A stretch of 64,000 nucleotides of DNA, taken from contig NC_065875.1 in NCBI RefSeq assembly GCF_933775445.1, forward strand, positions 8,135,001 to 8,199,000. The letters are read 5' to 3'. Below are positions 1-11,738 of this stretch, piece by piece (position 1 is the first letter of the stretch; every line of letters starts with the position of its first letter). The notes under the pieces were generated by a model, which saw only the letters and a program-made list of their open reading frames with translations, ran no database searches and had not been told where the DNA came from. Position numbers and translations under genes: made by a program. Source of the stretch: Argentina anserina (taxonomy: Eukaryota; Streptophyta; Magnoliopsida; Rosales; Rosaceae).

Positions 1-1890
1 GTTAGAGAGTGTGTGAGGGTTAGAGTGGGAGTGACATTGATTTGATTTGGTGGGTATGGAGTGGAATCTAATTCATTCCATAGAGCAAGTGAGTTGTCTT
101 GGTAAACAAATAGTTTGTGTTCAGAATGAGGAAGCCAAACAAGACACTGGTGTTGACTGTTACAGTCATTCCATAGACCTGTGATTGTCTTCATTCAGTC
201 CACACATGGTTATATACTTTTCACTGCTACTAGTGGGTATGGGATTTTTCCTGATTTCATTTTATTATATTATTGAGCTAATAGTCCTCATCCCACACTT
301 GGCTTTGTCAATTATTACTGACTAAAGCTCGACCATATTTTGTGGTAATTTACGAGTGACTTGACTTAAGAGCAAGTTCACCCAAAAATCTCTGGATCAC
401 TGCCATCGGATATCAGTTTTCACTTGAGAAGCACCGACGAGTGTCCAAATTTAACATGATTAAATACGTAGACACGTTAATATTTAAATATGTTAATAAA
501 ATATTATTTAAATTACATAATTCTAATTAAAAAAATTTAAACAAGAAGCAATATTGTTTCTTATTTTTTAAAAAGATTATGGCTAGTTTAATACAGCTTC
601 ACTTCTAAAAAAATCAATTTCTAGATCGACTTCTAAAATTGAGAGCTTCTTTCATACCTCCCAAAATGACACCGACACCTCTTTCTTTTTTCATGTCAAT
701 CTTGACAAAGTCAACACATGTAAAATGACTAAAAAAATATTAACAGTACAAATATAAAATAAAATAAAATCAATCTAAACTGTTTTTCCACGTACGTACA
801 ACATAAGTCTTAAACAGGATAAAATCTTCTTCCCAGCCTACCGCGCTTAGAACATGGATTGGGAAAGAAATGCTAATAGAAGATTTCGACAATTATTCTC
901 TATGTACCGAGACTGCCTTGATTATTTCAATGAAATTTTCCAAGAACAAGATATCCATAATCATTCACAATCAATGAGTAAGTAAAATTTTATGTCAATT
1001 TCAAAGGTTATTTAATATGTAGGCATTGACTTTGATTTTTTTTTTTTAAAGATGATGTGCACACTATATTAATATTAATTTTTATTGTTTTTAGCTTTTG
1101 TTTACAGTGACTTTATTTTTTAGTTCCACTATAAATGATTATGTTAAAGAACTTGTGGAAATATATATTTGGTAATGTATTGTAACTTTGAACAAACAAG
1201 TTAGCTATGAATCTAGACAAAACTAAGAACTAATTAAATGAAAAAAAATCAGTGTGATGGAGGTCTAATTAAAGGAGATATAATTAACAATTGTGGAAGT
1301 ATGGATAATATTTTATTGATTTAATTGGACAATGGGCAATTTGAATATAGAGGTCTAAATAACATTTTTCTATTTTATAAAAGAAAATTGGAGGTATATT
1401 GACTAAGGAGTGTATGTGCCATTTATGCCTTTTTATCATTTCTTTTAGATTGTGGCGGCAGAGGTGCAATGGTGGCAAATTCAACGGAGGGAGTGTCGTG
1501 GCAGTGGCGTTGGTCTCAGACTCTTAGTTTAGATCAGTGGAGTTGGGCGGAGTTGTGTCACTACTTTATTTGAGGTATGCGCCAAGTCAATATGACATTT
1601 TTATGATGATTAAGATCGTCAATTCCGACGCGACCCCATAATACGATAAATAGTGTTAGATATTGTTAAAATGAATAATCACATTTTAAATTATGTCATT
1701 CACATAAACAGGGCCCAAATCACTTCAACAATCTTCCACTCCCTGAAAACCCCAGTGCATCCAATGCTTTCCACATAAACATATTTATGTAGTTAAAAAG
1801 TGCGTTATACATGAAGTAATTTTAAAAGGTCCTTTCATCGATCATGAAATTAAATTTCATGCAACTGATGGCTGAGATGACTATTAGGAT
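1..1890. other. AT-rich intergenic DNA
   Basis: This stretch contains poly-A/T tracts and no long open frame on either strand. Apart from one 43-codon ORF (listed separately) I see no recognisable gene, RNA gene or transposon end. It ends at the target duplication of the Copia element. Confidence 0.6.
854..985 (+). CDS. Possible short ORF or first exon, 43 aa
   Basis: An ATG opens 43 codons encoding a charged, aromatic-rich peptide beginning MDWERNANRRFRQLF and ending in TAA. Its 3' end holds a good donor-like sequence (ATGA|GTAAGT), so it could be a first exon continuing downstream, but I find no convincing second exon. Codon content looks coding-like compared with the flanking AT-rich DNA. 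I recognise no family. It may equally be a chance ORF or a remnant of a transposon gene. Confidence 0.2.
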   Translation: MDWERNANRRFRQLFSMYRDCLDYFNEIFQEQDIHNHSQSMSK

Positions 1891-1895
1891 ATAAA

Positions 1896-2006
1896 TGTTG
1901 GCGTGAATCACAGAGGAAATTGAGGGTTAAAGTGTAGGTTTACTGATTATATATAGGATATTAGTGTGTATAGGTTGATTAAGGCAATTTAATATACTTT
2001 TCCTCT
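1896..2006 (+). repeat. 5' LTR of Copia element
   Basis: This 111-bp copy begins TGTTGGCGTGAATCAC and ends ACTTTTCCTCT. It matches 7086-7196 except at six positions. It is preceded by ATAAA, the same 5 bases that follow the 3' LTR. Confidence 0.95.
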
Positions 2007-2019
2007 TGGTATCAGAGCA
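2007..2019 (+). other. Primer binding site (tRNA-Met type)
   Basis: TGGTATCAGAGCA follows the 5' LTR directly. This is the standard plant retrotransposon primer site complementary to the 3' end of initiator tRNA-Met. Confidence 0.9.
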
Positions 2020-2714
2020 TTGCTCTATTTTTTCTGCAGTTTTTTGGTGCGAGCTCGTCAGCCGAGCTTGCTACCACCCTCCCTGGAGTTCGTCGACGGC
2101 GTCAGCAAGCCACAAGCCTTGCGGTTCGGCAACGTCAGCAAGCCGGTTGCACCACCGCTGCAAGCATAATCAGTCGGTATATCCGACTCGTCCCCGCTTT
2201 CCTGACGTGCTCACCCGATCTCCCGACGTGCTTCTCCTCGAGGGACTGCATCACCGCCGGTCTCCGATCTCCTTGCCGCCTCGATCTCGCTCCGCCACTG
2301 CCTTCACATCGAGCTCTCCTCCTCTCCTTTGGTTTCCGCCGCTGCAAGCATTCCACCGGCGACATCTCTATCCTCCACCAGAGTCGCCGCGTCAAGCTCT
2401 CCTCCTCTCCACCAGCACCGCCGCATCAAGCCGTCGCATTCGCCATTGAAATCGCTGCTGCCCGAGCTCCGGATTTGGATCCGACCAGCCCGGTCTGGCC
2501 CAGCATCGACCCGCTCGGCCTGGCCCAAATTCGAACCAACCCTAATCTGACCCGACCCAGATTTGACTCGACCCGGATCTGACCCGGCCCAGAATTGGTA
2601 GTCTTGATTGTCCGTGTAGGTTCACCAACAATGCACGTGCATTCAAGACAGATTTATATCAGGTTTTTGGTAATTCCGCTGTATAATTCCTAATTTTTTT
2701 CAAATTCATTTTCA
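2020..2714 (+). other. GC-rich untranslated leader of the Copia element
   Basis: This C-rich, CpG-rich stretch contains repeated CGACCCG-like words, between the primer site and the gag start. Open frames occur on both strands because stops are rare in this composition; none resembles a protein. GC-rich leaders of this kind recur in the Copia element at 61698 onward. Confidence 0.6.
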
Positions 2715-3886
2715 ATGGGTTCTGGAGACGAAGCTGATGTTCCGAAATTTGAAGTTCTGTCAAGAGTTCTGACAATGGGTCCTTTGGGGAAACTAAACTC
2801 AATGGGACCAATTTCCGTAAATGGAAGCGACTTATGACGGCTCATCTTCGAGGCATGCATAAGATGGGGCATGTAACTGGAGTAACTACGGCTCCTAGTG
2901 CAGATGATATTATTGCCTACACTAAGTGGGACGACGATGATGGCCTTGTGATGTCGGTCTTGTGGAAAACTATGAATGAAGAAATAATTGATCTGGTGGA
3001 GGCATGTGACACGGCGCATGCAATATGGCTGACACTTGAAGGCTTATATACTAATGACTCTGCTTTCATACAGGTTCATGAGTTCATATACACCGCTTTG
3101 ACGATGCAACAAGATGGGCAACCGGTGGCGTAATATTTCACCAAACTAAAAAATATTTGGGCTGAGATTGATGTGAAACGTCCTTGCATGAACAAACATC
3201 AAGAGGATATTGTTTGGTACCAGCGTGAGAAGGAGCTTGAGCGAGTTCACCATTTCATGAAAGGTCTTGACGCCAAGCATAACAGTGCGAAAGGGGAATT
3301 GCTCTGACAGATCGAACCCCCTATCCTACTTACAGCTTTTACATATATCCGTAAGGATGAATCTCACCAAGAGAACCTTCATCAGACACAAGTTGAAGTT
3401 TCCAGCCTTACTGTTCGTGCCAGATCTTCAGCACCACCCCTTCAGCAGACCACTTCAACTCTACTTCATCAGCGAGGACCACCACCAGGCTTCGGGAATC
3501 AGCCCCGCCCTCCTTGCTCTTATTGTTATGATACTAACCATGCTCGTGTGACCTGTTGGAAGTTTTATCCACACCTTCGGCCTAAGCGGCCTAATTATCG
3601 TCCCAAAGCGAAAGTTGCTATCCAATTCGTCCAGGAACCCGATATATATGGTGTGGTTAGACATGATCATCATACAGTAGACGGAGCAATACCTACCGCA
3701 TTCATAGCTGGTTGTAGAAAAATTGGTATGGCTTTAAATATTTCTCACTTTATTGGTTTTGATACATGGATTATTAATTCGGGTGCGTCTGATCATATGA
3801 CTTATGACAAATCTTATTTTACTATATTGTCTCCTCCACAGTACCCTATGTTACTAATGTTAATGGTGAGGCATTCCCCGTATTAG
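2715..3886 (+). pseudogene. Copia gag and protease region, decayed
   Basis: The gag begins near the ATG at 2715, shifts frame near 2830, and then reads a UBN2-type gag (2834-3133). A TAA interrupts at 3131-3133 and a TGA near 3305, with homology continuing in the same frame. A CCHC zinc knuckle (CSYCYDTNHARVTC) lies near 3514-3556. The retropepsin motif follows near 3770-3800 as WIINSGASDHMT: the family has Asp in the first position of DSGAS, and here the codon is AAT (Asn), which should abolish protease activity. The frame is lost again at about 3840. The product would be a capsid-like polyprotein for particle assembly. Confidence 0.85.
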
Positions 3887-3930
3887 GGAAAGGGTCAGTT
3901 TGTATTACTCCCACAATAGAGCTTCACAAT

Positions 3931-5050
3931 GTGCTCTATATACCTGCTTTATCTCATCATTTGATATATGTTCCCCAATTGAACGTTGACGCTAAGTGCT
4001 ATGTGACATTTTTTCCGATGTATGTGATAATTCAGAATCTTCTCACCGTTGAGTTAATTGGTCGGGGGTATCTGATGGACCGGTTGTTTCATCTGGATCA
4101 TACATATGTGGGGGAGAAACCTGGGGCACAGTCTCAGACCGCTTTAATCTCCACTTCTGACAAGATAAGTGAAGTTTGGTTATGGCATCGTCGCTTAGGG
4201 CATCCATCTTTTAGTATTATGAAAAAAATCTATGCCTACTTTGTTTATTAGTGTGGATGAGTCACTTTTACGTTGTGAGACATGTGTTTTGGGCAAGAGT
4301 CATCGTTCTACTTATTCCCCTAGTACTTCTAATAAACGTATTCTTCCTTTCAAATTAATTCATTCTCATGTTTGGGGACCCTCTAAAGAATCTATTGTGT
4401 CAGGGATGCGGTATTATGTGTCATTTATTGATGATTGCACCCGTCTTTCATGGATTGTTCTCCTCAAAACTAAAGATGAGGTTTTTCCCGCTTTTCAAGC
4501 CTTCTATACCACTGTCCAAACACAATATAATGCCACAGTTAGAGTTCTTCGTTCTGATAATGTGGGGGGGGGGAATATGTGAATCATGTCTTTCAGGAGT
4601 TCCTTAACACACACAGAATTGTTCATCAAACAGCGTGTCCTTATACATCTGAGCAGATTGGAGTTTCTGAAAGGAAAAATCGTCATTTACTTGACATGGT
4701 TCGGTGTATTCTTTTTAGTGCCCATATGCCCAAATACCTTTGGGGTGATGTTCTCATAACTTATGCCCACCTCATTAATCGTCTTCCCTCTCGTGTCCTT
4801 CAGGGAAAAGTTTCATATGAGGTGCTTGCATCTCATGTTTCCTTACCCTCTTTTCATAATCTTCCTGCCCGTGTTTTCGGTTGTGTTGCTTTTGTCCATC
4901 TTCCAAAACACCAGAGATCTAAGTTGGATGCCCGGGCCGTTAAATGTATGTTTGTTGGGTATGGCGGACATCAGAAAGGGTATCGGTGATATCATCCGCC
5001 TACCAGGAAATACTATGTCACTATGGATGTTACTTTCTTTGAGGACATGA
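3931..5050 (+). pseudogene. Copia integrase region, decayed
   Basis: A GAG-pre-integrase zinc site is visible as HRRLGHPS near 4188-4210 and CETCVLGK near 4275-4300, although the frame breaks between them. The integrase core follows. The first acidic residue normally sits in a D-V-W-G context, but here it reads HSHVWGPS (His instead of Asp). The second Asp is present in RSDN near 4553. Just after this a run of about ten G residues (4564-4573) coincides with a frame change. The third acidic position lies in GVSERKNRH near 4660-4685. Later parts resemble the integrase C-terminal region (VFGCVAFVHLPK). Confidence 0.85.
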
Positions 5051-5559
5051 GTTATTTTCCCTCTTCTGATACTACTCTTCAGGGGGAAAATTCATACTTT
5101 GAAGAGTTGTATCATGGAGAGGGGGAGAAAAGTATGTTAGTAGATATGGTGACAGGATCAATTGAGATTACCAATGTGTCCGTTATACATGCACCACCGG
5201 GTGATTCCGGTATAATCACTCCAGAGATTTAGGTACCAGAAGATGACAATACAACTGCTCCTCATGTCTCTCGTACTACTGTTTATACACCTGACCAATG
5301 CTCTCATGGTACGGAAGATCACTCATCTGAGGTTAGTCATTCTATTGGGACTAATACTAGTTAGGCTAATAGTAGACAATATGTCTTGCCAAATAGGTCT
5401 ACTCGGGGTCAGCCAACAAAAAAATATTAACCTACCCTTCAGGCTAAAACTAAGTATACTGTGGCAAATTTTATGCCTACTAAAAGATTGTCTAAGTCAT
5501 ATGAATCATTTGTGAATCAAATATCTATTGTATCAGTACCTAACAAAGTGCATGATGCA

Positions 5560-7072
5560 TTGAGAGATCCAAAATAGAGGAAAGTAATAGAGGAAGAGAT
5601 GGAAGCATTACAAAAAAACAATACTTAGGAGCTTGTATCTCCACCAAATAGCAAGAAGATTGTGTGGGATGTCGTTGGGTGTTTACAGTGAAGCATAATC
5701 CAAATGGGTAGTGAGCCAGTATAAAGCACGCCTAGTAGCAAAAGGGTTCACCCAGACATATGACATAGACTATGATGAGACATTTGCACCTGTTGCAAAG
5801 ATAAGCACTATTCGAGTATTTCTCTCTTGTGCTGCTAGCTTAAACTGGCCACTTAGACAGTTTGATGTTAAGAATGTATTCCTTCATGGAGAACTTACAG
5901 AAGAAGTGTACATAGATCTTCCGCCGGGATATGCGGCCGCTTCTCCAAGTAACTTTGTATGCAGATTGAAGAAATCTTTGTATGGTCTTAAACAGTCACC
6001 TCGTGCTTGGTTTGGAAGAATCTCACAATTCATGAGGAGAATTGGCTACAGACAGAGTAATTCAGACCACACATTATTTCTCAGACATCAACAAGGGAAG
6101 GTAACAGCCCTAATTATATATGTTGATGATATGGTAGTTACTGAGAATGATACTATTGAGGTGGATAGATTACAGAAACAGCTAACCACATAATTTGAGA
6201 TGAAAGACCTAGGAACACTCAAGTACTTATTGGGCATTGAGGTAGCCCGGGGAAGTGATGTTATATATTTGTGTCAGAGGAAGTACATCATTGATCTACT
6301 AACAGAGACCGGTATGTTGGATTGCACTCTCATTAATATTCCTATTGAGCAGAACCATCTGTTAGCAGAGTATCCAGATCAAGTGCCTACTGAAAAACCT
6401 CGTTATCAGAGGCTAGTTGGACGTCTGATTTATTTATCACATACCAGACCAGATGTTGCGTATGCAGTGAGTGTAGTGAGTCAGTTCATGCATAATCTCA
6501 ATGTGGACCACATGGATGCTGCTGTAAGAATTTTGAGGTACTTAAAGTCAGCTCCAGGGAGAGGAGTAATCTTCTCTAATCACAATAATATCTTTGAGGT
6601 TTGTGGCTTCACGGATGTAGATTGGGCTGGAAATATAACAGATTTGCAATCTACATCAGGGTACTTTATCTTTGTTGGGGGTAATCTTGTTACATGGAAG
6701 AGTAAGAAACAAAAAGTGGTAGCTCGATCTAGTGCTGAAGCAGAATATAGAGGTATGGCTCAGGGAGTGTGCGAATTATTATGGCTTAGAAATTTGCTAC
6801 AAGATTTGGGTATTAAGCATAAGTGTGCTATGCAGCTGTATTGTGACAACAAAGCAGCTATTGATATTTCCCAGAATTCTGTGCAACATGATCGTACAAA
6901 ACATGTGGAAGTTGATCGTCACTTTATAAAGGAGAAGCTAGACGCAAAAATCATTAGTTTTCATTTTGTTCCTACAGAAGAGCAACTTGCCGATATGCTC
7001 ACAAAATGAGTGTCTAAAAAGATCTTTTATGATTCACTTAACAAGTTGGGTATGGTTGATATGTATGCACCA
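5560..7072 (+). pseudogene. Copia reverse transcriptase and RNase H region, decayed
   Basis: 5711-6193 encodes the reverse transcriptase core: YKARLVAKGFTQ, the DVKNVFLHGEL block, LYGLKQSPRAW and the catalytic YVDDM near 6118-6135. A TAA at 6191-6193 interrupts the frame. 6200-7009 continues in frame with EMKDLG, YLLGIEV and RNase H motifs including SSAEAEYRG and CDNKAAI. A TGA at 7007-7009 ends the ORF before the conserved tail, which is still readable to about 7072. The catalytic residues of this region survive, but the stops prevent one polyprotein. Confidence 0.9.
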
Positions 7073-7076
7073 ACTT

Positions 7077-7085
7077 GAGGGGGAG
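7077..7085 (+). other. Polypurine tract
   Basis: GAGGGGGAG sits directly before the 3' LTR, the expected position of the plus-strand primer. Confidence 0.85.
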
Positions 7086-7196
7086 TGTTGGCATGAATCA
7101 CGGAGAGAATTGAGGGTTAAAGTGTAGGTTTACTGATTATATATAGGATATTAGTGTGTATAGGTTGATTAAGGCAGTATAATATACTTTTCCTCT
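7086..7196 (+). repeat. 3' LTR of Copia element
   Basis: This is the 111-bp partner of 1896-2006, followed by the target duplication ATAAA (7197-7201). Confidence 0.95.
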
Positions 7197-7410
7197 ATAA
7201 AGTCTTGCGAATAGTATAGACTGAATTCACCCGAAACTTGTACATTCTGTCAAAGGAACATATCTAAAAGATTCAAAGAATAGAGTTCTAAGATGGATCT
7301 GTAAAAGAGATATCATTTGTACAAAAGTTCAATGTGTTGTTAGCTCTCTTTCATACCTAAATCCTGACGCAAACACAAACATTAGCTTAGTAATTTGCTA
7401 GTACTCACTT

Positions 7411-10389
7411 TCAAATGAACACCTCAAATGATTCCTCATGTTGCGGTCGAGACTTCAGTTGTGCTGATGCTGAAGCGAGGCCTTCTAGCAACTTGATAAC
7501 ATCAACTGTATCATCCAGATAGTATTTTGCCATACTTGGTTTTTGACCAACAGTGCAAGCAAACACTTCTGCAATGGCTGGCATGGATGGACTTGATTCG
7601 GGATACATGATACTCTTAAACATATCTTCATCCGAGCGATCGTCCCCTATGCATAGCAAGAAATCTGGTGACCTCACCTTATTTCGCATAGTGGCGATGA
7701 GCTCCTCCACAACTATACCTTTGCTCACACCCTGAAATTACAGAGACGAAATGTTACCATGCAGAATTCCTGCAGGAAAGAGGAAACTGATTTGTATGAC
7801 AATTGGCATCATTGTATTGCGTGGATTTTGATATGCTTACTTTATATGGCACCATAAGTATTTCAAAACATTTTAATTTAAAGCCAAGTGACATTTTATG
7901 AACAATTTCCATAAAACATGTATTGTTTCCTCCTTTCTAAACTATTGGTGATATCATGGCATTTAGTAATGCTGCAAATGCATACCAGTGGTTTCACTTC
8001 CACGATGTGTTGGCCTCTTTTAACTACAACCGGCTCATTGACAAGAACACTCTCCAGGTGATCAAGCAGCTCTTTAGCCTGGGAAGAGCCGAAATGAGGA
8101 TCGGCATCTTGATGATGCCAAACCAGTGCACTGTCTTTCTCCTCTATAAAAGAACCATCAGTTGCTTCTGTGTATGACTCCATAATAGGCAGCACAATCT
8201 TCTTCCAGCTGTAATCCATTGTCAAGGAGCAAGTCTCCCAAGCAGAATCTTTACTCCACCTACAAATCAAGAACATACAAATTAAGAAAGAACAGTGAAT
8301 GCGACAAAAAATTATGTTCCCCAATTGAACGCTAAAATAGCACATAATTCAACCTAGTGAAGTAACCATGCTCTGCTGATAAACCCAGTTTCTCACATTG
8401 AGAAAACCACTTGCTGAGAGAATCCTTCCCTCGGCCACTCACAATGAAAACAAAGTTTTTAGGATCACTGCATAAGCGATTCAAGACCGAAATAACTTCA
8501 CTGCTTGGAGCTTTGTCGACTGAAGCCTGAGGTGTCATGGTGCCATCATAGTCTAATAAGATGAGCCGGCTACTTGTATTTCTGTAAGCATGAGCAATGT
8601 GATCCACAGAAAGCTTCCTGAAGTTGAACCCTAAAGCTACAACTCTGAATCCCAAACCTAAACCAATGCCCCAGCATCTCCTAGTGTAATGCTCTCTGCA
8701 AGCTCTCACAAGATCTTGATCAAAACTCCGAGCCCAATAACCAACATCATGAGAACTGATATACTTGTAATGCTTGTCATGGCGAAAGTGCTTTTCTTCC
8801 TCCGACATTGTGATGGCCGAATTCATGGCATCAGAGACAGCATCAATGTTCCAAGGATTGACGCGTATTGCGCCGCTAAGAGACGGTGAACATCCAATAA
8901 ATTCAGAGACAATGATCACACTCTTTTTTGCGTCTGCTGCCTCATCACTAGTTGCCAATACCTTGTCCAAAACAGAGCTCCCCTGCCTACAAACAGTATA
9001 CCTGTAAGGCACCAAATTCATCCCATCCCTCACAGCGTTAATCAAACAACACTCTGAAATAGTGTAATATGCAGCTTTATCTTGCGTTGACAAAGGTCCA
9101 TTGATCATTGCAACAGGCTGGTATTCGGGCTGGCCATACTTCTCATTGATCTCTTTTGCAATAGTACTTGTCTCATTCAGAACTTCCTGCACATCCTTGC
9201 CTCCGCTTCGTGCGGGGTTTGTTATCTGCACCAAAACAACCTTCCCCCTCAACCTCTGATGCTCCTCCAAAAGCTGCTTCATTGCCAGAAACTTCAAACT
9301 AATCCCCTTAAACAAGTCTAAGTCATCCACTCCCAAAATCACAACCTTCCCCTCGTACTTCTCCTTCAACATCTTCACTTTCTCAGCAGTATCATCAAGC
9401 GCCAAAACCCTTTGCAGCTGACCCATATGAATCCCCACAGGCATCATCTTAATACTCACTATTCTACCATAGTACTCCAATCCCATGTACCCTCTCTTAA
9501 ACTCATAATGAAGACCCAGCATTCTACTACAGCAAGACAAAAAGTGCCTAGCATAGTCAAATATATGGAACCCTATAAGATCACAATTCAGCAACGCCCT
9601 CAGAATCTCCTCCCGGACCGGAATCGTCCGGTAAATCTCCGACGAAGGAAAAGGACTATGCAGAAAGAAACCAAGCTTGACACGATAGTACCTTTTCCTC
9701 AAGAAAGTTGGCAACACCATAAGATGATAGTCATGGATCCAAACATAGTCCACATCGGGGTTCAGAACCTCCATGATTCTGTCAGCAAAGGCCTTGTTGG
9801 CTGAGACGTAGGCCTGCCAGAGTGCACGGTCGAACCGTGCGCCGTGGCTGGGCGTCATGGGAAGCATGTAGTGAAACAGAGGCCATAGATAGTGTTTACA
9901 GAAGCCATGATAGAATTTGTTGAGTGTTTCCGTCGGGAGAAAACAGGGGACGCAGTGAAACTCATGCAGGAGGACCAATGCGACACCGTCTTGATCGCAG
10001 GGGTCGATCTCGGCGCCGTTTAAGCAGCCGACGTAAAGAACCTCGACGTCCGCGGCGAACCCGCCGCCGTCTTTGAGTTGGAGGACCAAACTGTCGTGGT
10101 CGTATTCGAAACTCCACTTATTCGTATCTTTGTCTCGAAAAGCACGTATAGGCAGGTGGTTGGAGACAATGATTCTTCTTCCTTGTTCTTGTGTTACAGA
10201 GGAACCATTGTCGTTGTCGTTGTTGTCGGAGGAGGAGAATGACCCGCCGGAGCCGCGGTGGTCGGCGTTTTCGAAATCGGAGATAAACTCGGGGGATTTC
10301 ATGACTCTTGGGATCCGACTAACAGCCCGGAAATCGACAATGGGGTCCAAATTCAACAAATCAAAGCATGATCTTGAGAGCATACTCAA
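7411..10389 (-). CDS. TPS11: Class II trehalose-6-phosphate synthase/phosphatase-like protein (TPS11-like)
   Basis: There are three exons: 8354-10389, 7986-8259 and 7411-7731, joined with GT-AG introns. Phases agree (an AG|G Arg codon, then phase 0), giving 876 aa, normal for class II TPS. Residues about 70-560 form the GT20 domain (IIVSNHLPIRA, YVWIHDYHLMVLP, GFFLHSPFPSSEIYR, NAVRDGMNLVPY). Residues about 600-850 form the HAD-type phosphatase domain with LDYDGT at 612-617 and GDDRSDED at 799-806, both intact. Class II proteins generally lack detectable synthase activity and are considered regulators of sugar and trehalose-6-phosphate signalling. Wording such as TNKWSFEYDHDSL resembles TPS11 more than TPS5-10; the paralogue assignment is by memory. 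The start MSMLSRS fits the family. A Copia element lies about 200 bp past the stop codon, in or just beyond the 3' UTR. Confidence 0.95.
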
Positions 10390-10477
10390 ACAACAAAACA
10401 GAGAGAAATCTTTATAAGGATTGAAAAACTTTGAGACGAAAACAATGGTGGCGGACGATTTGGGTGAGAAGGTGTAG

Positions 10478-10487
10478 TCTTTATAGG
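10478..10487 (-). promoter_or_regulatory. Probable TATA box of the TPS gene
   Basis: CCTATAAAGA on the minus strand lies about 90 bp upstream of the TPS start codon, which would leave a 5' UTR of roughly 60 nt. The call rests on position and sequence only; a 5' UTR intron further upstream cannot be excluded. Confidence 0.5.
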
Positions 10488-11738
10488 TGAGTACTGCAAA
10501 GGAAGATGAATCTTGAAGTTATGGAATTGAAAGACTTTGATGACCTCTCTGTGTTTTTTTTTTCTCTTGGCGGAAGTAAATCAGATATTAAGGATTGATC
10601 CTTAATGAATAACAGGATAAGAACGAAAGTAATATTATTATTACAGAGAAGAAGTTTATGATGAATTGAAGAATGTTTGACGGTCCGCATTTCACTGGCC
10701 GGATTATGCTTTACCGTGATGAATGTGGTCGACCAGAAAGAGAATCATGGAGGGCTGACTGAAACTGTAAACTTTTTTTTTTGTGTTTTGACCTTTTATT
10801 TTCTTTCTTTTTTTGGCATAAACCTTTGTTTTCTTTTTGTGGATTAACAAGTATTAAGTTGTCTTTTTTTGAATTAAGGTTAAATAGCATTTATAATGAC
10901 CTGATCCAGCTTTGAGTAGAGAAGTTGGATTAAACTTCCAAATAAGGGAATTAGGTTTATGAATATAAATTCTTCGTTTTGTTTGGCAAATATAAGTGAC
11001 AACCCGTTTATACTTTAGAGGATTGAATCTTTGCCAAATATCATTCCATATGTGGTTCCACTTTCGCTGTATCCAGTAAGCTATGGAACTTCACAATTAT
11101 GATACCAGAAACTTTTATCTCCTGCTCCTCTAAATTATAATTTCACCAACACCAATAATGGTTTGTTCACAGAATAAACACCAGATTGACCAGATCAATC
11201 TTTTGCAGACCATAAAATTCCCGTCTCCACTGTAGTGTGGCACTAAACAGTGTTCCTGAAGTCCTGAACAAGTCTGGTAATTAACGGCAGATACCTAATG
11301 AAAAATTAAGGCCAATCATTAAAGACCGGAGAGGGATACATGAAAACACTAAGAGGTGGACCTATAGACCTCATCAGCATTCTGCAGTTTATGACTTTAT
11401 GTTTAACACTAATCGTAGGCCGACCAGGTCTCTACCCCATAGAGAATCAATTGAAAAGCATCTATCTACACATTGATTCGAGCTCTAACACTTCCACACA
11501 TTCCTCCTGAACCCCTCTTCACAGTTTATCGGCAGTTTGTAAACAGAAAGTGGAACAAAACCACAAAGAGAAATCATTATCCAGTAAAGTTCGAGATAAA
11601 AAAACTTGCCATCACGAATTATAGCAGGTATAAGTATGCTGGCAGATACAACAGGTAATTAATAGATCATATACGTACATTTGTAAAGAATTATGCAACA
11701 AAGAATCTGCAATGCTTTCAGCTACCATCCAAATTTCT
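10488..11738. other. Intergenic DNA between TPS and LHC-like genes
   Basis: AT-rich sequence with T-runs near 10770-10880. The TPS upstream region is at the left, and the 3' UTR of the LHC-like gene probably occupies the last few hundred bases. I see no further gene. Confidence 0.5.

Larger units (their letters stand above)
1896..7196 (+). mobile_element. Copia LTR retrotransposon, full-length but defective
   Basis: The element has two 111-bp LTRs (1896-2006 and 7086-7196) and a 5-bp target duplication ATAAA at 1891-1895 and 7197-7201. A primer binding site complementary to initiator tRNA-Met and a purine tract border the LTRs internally. The order gag, protease, integrase, reverse transcriptase, RNase H is that of Copia (Pseudoviridae-type). 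The LTRs differ at 6 of 111 positions by my count, so the insertion is not recent. Several stops, frameshifts and changed catalytic residues make it non-autonomous. The LTRs start TG but end CT rather than CA. It lies about 200 bp beyond the stop codon of the convergent TPS gene. Confidence 0.95.

Noticed and set aside
2006..2550. Open frames on both strands in the GC-rich Copia leader
   Set aside because: Composition removes stop codons. The frames overlap on opposite strands and resemble no protein, and the region lies between the primer site and gag.
9412..9804. Plus-strand frame of 130 codons across the TPS gene
   Set aside because: It is the antisense shadow of a well-supported TPS exon. 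The same holds for plus-strand frames over the chromovirus pol at 26401-28043.
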